Shown in pieces: positions 61,614-64,000 of a stretch of 64,000 bases of DNA. Source of the DNA: Novosphingobium panipatense (lineage in GTDB: Bacteria; Pseudomonadota; Alphaproteobacteria; Sphingomonadales; Sphingomonadaceae); the NCBI RefSeq assembly GCF_002149965.1, contig NZ_MSQB01000011.1, positions 22,134 through 86,133 of the forward strand. The letters run 5' to 3'. Positions within the stretch are counted from its first letter, which is position 1. Each line of letters begins with the position of its first letter. Both the position numbers and the translations under genes were made by a program. Below the pieces are notes generated by a model. It saw only the letters and a list, made by a program, of their open reading frames with translations. It had not been told where the DNA came from and searched no databases.

Positions 61614-62627
61614 CTAATCCCAGTTGGCCGCCGGAGGCGCGGCGTCGAGGAAGGCGATCAGCCCGCGCTCCTCGCGCGCCAGCCAGCGGGTGCGGCGCGG
61701 CAGGTTTTCCGGCAGGTCCGGCACCGGCTCGGTTCCCCGCACGCAGGCGATCAGCGCCGGGTGGACGTAGGACTTGCGGGCGATCGCCGGGGTATTGCCG
61801 AGGTGCTCGGCAACATCGGCCAGCATCGCCTTCAGACTGATATCCGGCTGCCCCCAGATCCGCGCGAAAGCCAGAGTGCTGGCGGCGAAAGTGCGGAAGT
61901 CCTTGGCCGAGAAGTCCTCGCCCATGGTCTCGTGCAGATAGTCGTTCACGTCCTGCGAACCGACCGGACAGGCGCAGCCCTCCTCGTCCATATACTGGAA
62001 CAAGTGCTGCCCCGGCAGGTCCTGCATCTTGCGCACGCAGGCCACCAGCGCGCGGTCGCTGGACAGGATCTCGCGCAGCTTGCCGTGCTTGGCGCGAAAG
62101 CGCAGCTTCAGGGTGCGCCCCTTCAGCGTGGCATGACGCCCGCGCAAGGTCGTGGCGCCGAAACTGCGGTTCTGCTCGGCATAGCGCTCATTGCCGATCC
62201 GCATGGCGGCACTGTCGAGCAGGGCCACCACCGAGGCGATCGCCCGTTCCCGGCAGAGGCGCGACAGGACCAGATCTTCCGCCACCCGGCGGCGCAATTC
62301 CGGCAAGGCCCGGCCGAAATCGGCGCAGCGGTCGAACTTGCGGGCATCCCGGTCCGCCCGCCAGTCCGGGTGATAGCGATACTGCTTGCGCCCCCGTGCA
62401 TCGAAGCCGGTAGCCAGGAGATGGGCTTCGGGTTCCGGCGAGAACCAGCAATCGACATAGGCGGGCGGGAGGGCGATGCGGTTGAGCCGGTCGATCTCCT
62501 CGCGGTCCTTGATGCGCGCGCCGTCGGGGTCGAAATAGGCCCATCTGATCGGCCCCTCGCCGTTGCGGCGGATCGGCTTGCGGGTGATCCCCGGTTCGGT
62601 TCCTTCGGCGAAGACGAGGCGCGGCAT
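61614..62627 (-). CDS. DNA topoisomerase IB (poxvirus type)
   Basis: 337-aa type IB topoisomerase that relaxes supercoils through a 3'-phosphotyrosine. Motifs are MRIGNERYAEQNRSFGATTLR, the catalytic Arg/Lys/His region KLRFRAKHGK and KDFRTFAAST, and the active Tyr in RKSYVHP. Length is usual for bacterial members. Bacterial topoisomerase IB genes are often stress-induced; a weak EcfG-like site (ACAAC-N16-CGTT) lies upstream on its strand but deviates in the -35. Confidence 0.92.
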   Translation of the reverse strand: MPRLVFAEGTEPGITRKPIRRNGEGPIRWAYFDPDGARIKDREEIDRLNRIALPPAYVDCWFSPEPEAHLLATGFDARGRKQYRYHPDWRADRDARKFDRCADFGRALPELRRRVAEDLVLSRLCRERAIASVVALLDSAAMRIGNERYAEQNRSFGATTLRGRHATLKGRTLKLRFRAKHGKLREILSSDRALVACVRKMQDLPGQHLFQYMDEEGCACPVGSQDVNDYLHETMGEDFSAKDFRTFAASTLAFARIWGQPDISLKAMLADVAEHLGNTPAIARKSYVHPALIACVRGTEPVPDLPENLPRRTRWLAREERGLIAFLDAAPPAANWD

Positions 62628-62744
62628 CGTGGCTCCCTGATGGCCTGAGCTGATCGCCCTGGCCGGTGCGAAACGGCTCCGCGGGCATCCGTATCAGGCA
62701 ACGCACGACAGGGCGCGAAGTTGTGCCGCCGTGAGGCGCGGCGC

Positions 62745-62769
62745 GGAACCCTGCCGCGCGGCGCCCGTT
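62745..62769 (+). promoter_or_regulatory. EcfG-type promoter before the hemerythrin gene
   Basis: GGAAC (62745-62749), 16 bases, CGTT (62766-62769), 38 bases upstream of the hemerythrin ATG. Exact match to the general-stress consensus at an ideal distance. Confidence 0.75.
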
Positions 62770-62807
62770 CCAGTTCGATACAAATTGCCCCAGGAAGGAG
62801 CGACACC

Positions 62808-63290
62808 ATGGCCGATGCCCGTATTTTTCAGGATCTGAAGGAAGACCACGACCGCCACCGCGACATGCTGGCCCGCCTCGGCGAGACCCAGGGCGACAGC
62901 AAGGACCGCCGCGAACTGTTCGAAGCCTTGCGCCGTGAACTCCAGGCCCATGCGGCGGCGGAGGAAGAAGCCCTCTACGCGACGATGCTCGCCTGCCCGG
63001 ACTTGCGCGACGAAGCGCGCCATTCGGTTTCCGAACACAAGGAGATCGACGATTTCCTGGGCGAGCTGCTCGATATCGACATGAGCTCCGGCGCCTGGCT
63101 GATGAAGTTCAAGGACATGCGCCACCGCTACCTGCACCATATCGACGAGGAAGAGGAAGAGATGTTCCCCTCCGCCGCCGAGACGCTTTCGGCAAAGGCG
63201 GAACGGGAGATGGCGCAGACCTTCGAACGCCGCAAACCGCGCGAACTTTCGCTCGCGGCCCACCAGAAGCCGGGCGACGAAAAGGAATGA
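62808..63290 (+). CDS. Hemerythrin-domain protein
   Basis: 160-aa four-helix protein with the di-iron hemerythrin pattern: first His ligands in KEDHDRHRD, then HAAAEEEALY, SEHKEIDDF and HHIDEEEEEMF. Such proteins bind O2, NO or iron or sense oxygen. AAGGAG stands before the ATG at 62808, which is preferred to the longer frame. The EcfG-type promoter points to a stress role. Confidence 0.9.
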   Translation: MADARIFQDLKEDHDRHRDMLARLGETQGDSKDRRELFEALRRELQAHAAAEEEALYATMLACPDLRDEARHSVSEHKEIDDFLGELLDIDMSSGAWLMKFKDMRHRYLHHIDEEEEEMFPSAAETLSAKAEREMAQTFERRKPRELSLAAHQKPGDEKE

Positions 63291-63300
63291 ACGCCAGCTG

Positions 63301-63326
63301 AAGCCCCCGGGAACATCCGGGGGCTT
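63301..63326 (+). terminator. Hairpin after the hemerythrin gene
   Basis: A perfect 10-bp stem AAGCCCCCGG/CCGGGGGCTT with a 6-base loop lies 10 bases after the hemerythrin stop. No T-run follows. It overlaps the next promoter's -35. Confidence 0.65.
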
Positions 63327-63335
63327 GGCGGCGTT
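63310..63335 (+). promoter_or_regulatory. EcfG-type promoter before the stress-protein gene
   Basis: GGAAC (63310-63314), 17 bases, CGTT (63332-63335), 47 bases upstream of the next ATG. The -35 lies inside the loop side of the preceding hairpin. Confidence 0.7.
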
Positions 63336-63382
63336 GCTTTGTTAACGATTGGGCTTCGTTAACAACCAGGAGGAAACCTGCC

Positions 63383-63847
63383 ATGGAAAGCCACGTCCGC
63401 GAGAGGTTCTGGAAAGCCTTCGCCGCCAGTCCGTTCATGATGATCAAGCTCGACGCGGCGCATGGCCATGCCGAACCGATGACCGCGCTGCTCGACAAGG
63501 AAGCGCATCACGCGGTGTGGTTCTTCTGCAAGCGCGACAACCGGATTGGCGGCGGCGGCCGTGCGATGGGGCAGGTCATGACCAAGGGCCACGACGTATT
63601 CGCCTGCCTGGCCGGAACGCTGGTGGAGGAAACCGACCCCGCCGTGCGCGAAAAGCACTGGAGCAACGCCGTGGAAGCGTGGTTCCCCAAAGGCAAGGCC
63701 GATCCCTCGATCGTCATGCTGCGTTTCGAGGTGGACGATGCCGAAGTCTGGACTTCGGATGTCGGCATTACCGGCCTGTTCAAGCTGGCGACCGGCGGCA
63801 CCATCGATCCCTCAAGAGCTGGCGAGCACGAGGTAGGCGCGGTCTGA
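63383..63847 (+). CDS. General stress protein, pyridoxamine 5'-phosphate oxidase-like
   Basis: 154-aa flavin-binding split-barrel protein of the PPOX/Pyridox_oxase general-stress family. ERFWKAFAASPFMMIKLD begins the first strands, then AVWFFCKRDNRI and HWSNAVEAWFPKGKADPSIVMLRFEVDDAEVW, the typical late block. Likely binds FMN or F420-like cofactors; the reaction is unknown. AGGAGG precedes the ATG. Transcribed from the EcfG-type site. Confidence 0.9.
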   Translation: MESHVRERFWKAFAASPFMMIKLDAAHGHAEPMTALLDKEAHHAVWFFCKRDNRIGGGGRAMGQVMTKGHDVFACLAGTLVEETDPAVREKHWSNAVEAWFPKGKADPSIVMLRFEVDDAEVWTSDVGITGLFKLATGGTIDPSRAGEHEVGAV

Positions 63848-63880
63848 ATCCCTCGTCGATCGCGCGACCGTGTTCCCAGG

Positions 63881-63920
63881 GGGCGCGGAGGCCAGCCCCT
63901 CCGCGCCCTTTCTTTTTTTG
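63881..63920 (+). terminator. Strong intrinsic terminator
   Basis: A perfect 11-bp stem (63881-63891 and 63898-63908) is followed by TTTCTTTTTTT. It ends the stress-protein transcript. Confidence 0.93.
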
Positions 63921-64000
63921 AAGGGTTTTCGGCACCGGCCCGCGCCCCCACCCACCACCCAACGCTAGTATCCTGCGGGTGGTGGGTGAGGGCGCGGGCC
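63921..64000. repeat. Family C-like long palindrome at the window end
   Basis: Starts GGCACCGGCCC like the 45.7-kb copy. Arms 63937-63960 and 63977-64000 (24 bp, one mismatch) enclose AACGCTAGTATCCTGC. The loop contains GTATCCT, the reverse complement of AGGATAC in the 13.7-kb loop, so the centre is inverted relative to the arms. The element continues past the window. Confidence 0.8.

Noticed and set aside
62683..62703. EcfG promoter for topoisomerase IB on the minus strand (ACAAC-N16-CGTT)
   Set aside because: The -35 differs from GGAAC at two positions; mentioned only as weak.

Overview
The window is a high-GC alphaproteobacterial chromosome segment, most likely from a sphingomonad (Novosphingobium/Sphingobium-like). 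This rests on gene content and order: mdh-sucD-sucA-sucB-lpdA, bamD-recN, smpB-DUF2062-cckA, an alphaproteobacterial CckA-type kinase, direct-repeat SOS boxes (GTTC-N7-GTTC or its complement) at recA and recN, and EcfG-type promoters. No rRNA, tRNA, CRISPR array, insertion sequence or prophage was recognised. The taxonomic call is inference; no database search was possible.

Layout. 0.2-1.9 kb: SleB-type cell wall hydrolase and a small unknown gene, then a 170-bp tandem array of REP palindromes. 2.8-10.6 kb: TCA block (malate dehydrogenase, succinyl-CoA synthetase alpha without beta, the 2-oxoglutarate dehydrogenase E1, E2 and E3), several genes followed by a hairpin terminator. 10.7-11.0 kb: a frameshifted GIY-YIG nuclease relic between two inverted REP elements. 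11.1-18.2 kb: envelope and hypothetical genes (putative metalloprotease, VOC protein, TorF-like porin, DUF4403 lipoprotein, MDR oxidoreductase, M49-like peptidase). 18.5-28.4 kb: recN, bamD, Kef-type antiporter, glutaminase, alaS, recA. 28.5-37.4 kb: cckA, DUF2062 protein and smpB overlapping by 4 nt each, an S9 peptidase, dapA and a lytic transglycosylase. 37.6-43.7 kb: GH27 glycosidase, greB, outer-membrane barrel, rlmN and a formylglycine-generating enzyme.

43.9-53.6 kb is the most accessory part: a LuxR-type regulator with a degenerate receiver, about 1.2 kb of AT-richer DNA with no gene, then a compact glycan cluster. Three genes run leftward (GT4 glycosyltransferase, formyltransferase, PIG-L deacetylase) and three run rightward (membrane nucleotide-sugar 4,6-dehydratase, DegT aminotransferase, sulfotransferase). 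Together they look able to make, swap the N-acyl group on, attach and sulfate an amino-deoxy sugar.

53.6-58.5 kb: Rieske oxygenase, a PhoX-type phosphatase with an added PKD-like domain, and a Crp/Fnr regulator. 58.6-63.9 kb looks like part of the general stress response: a hybrid bacteriophytochrome with an HWE-type kinase domain, a type IB topoisomerase, a hemerythrin protein and a pyridoxamine-oxidase-like stress protein. Three of these four genes have a GGAAC-N16/17-CGTT promoter upstream.

The intergenic spaces carry at least five families of dispersed palindromic repeats, several in two to four copies within this window. They are described individually.
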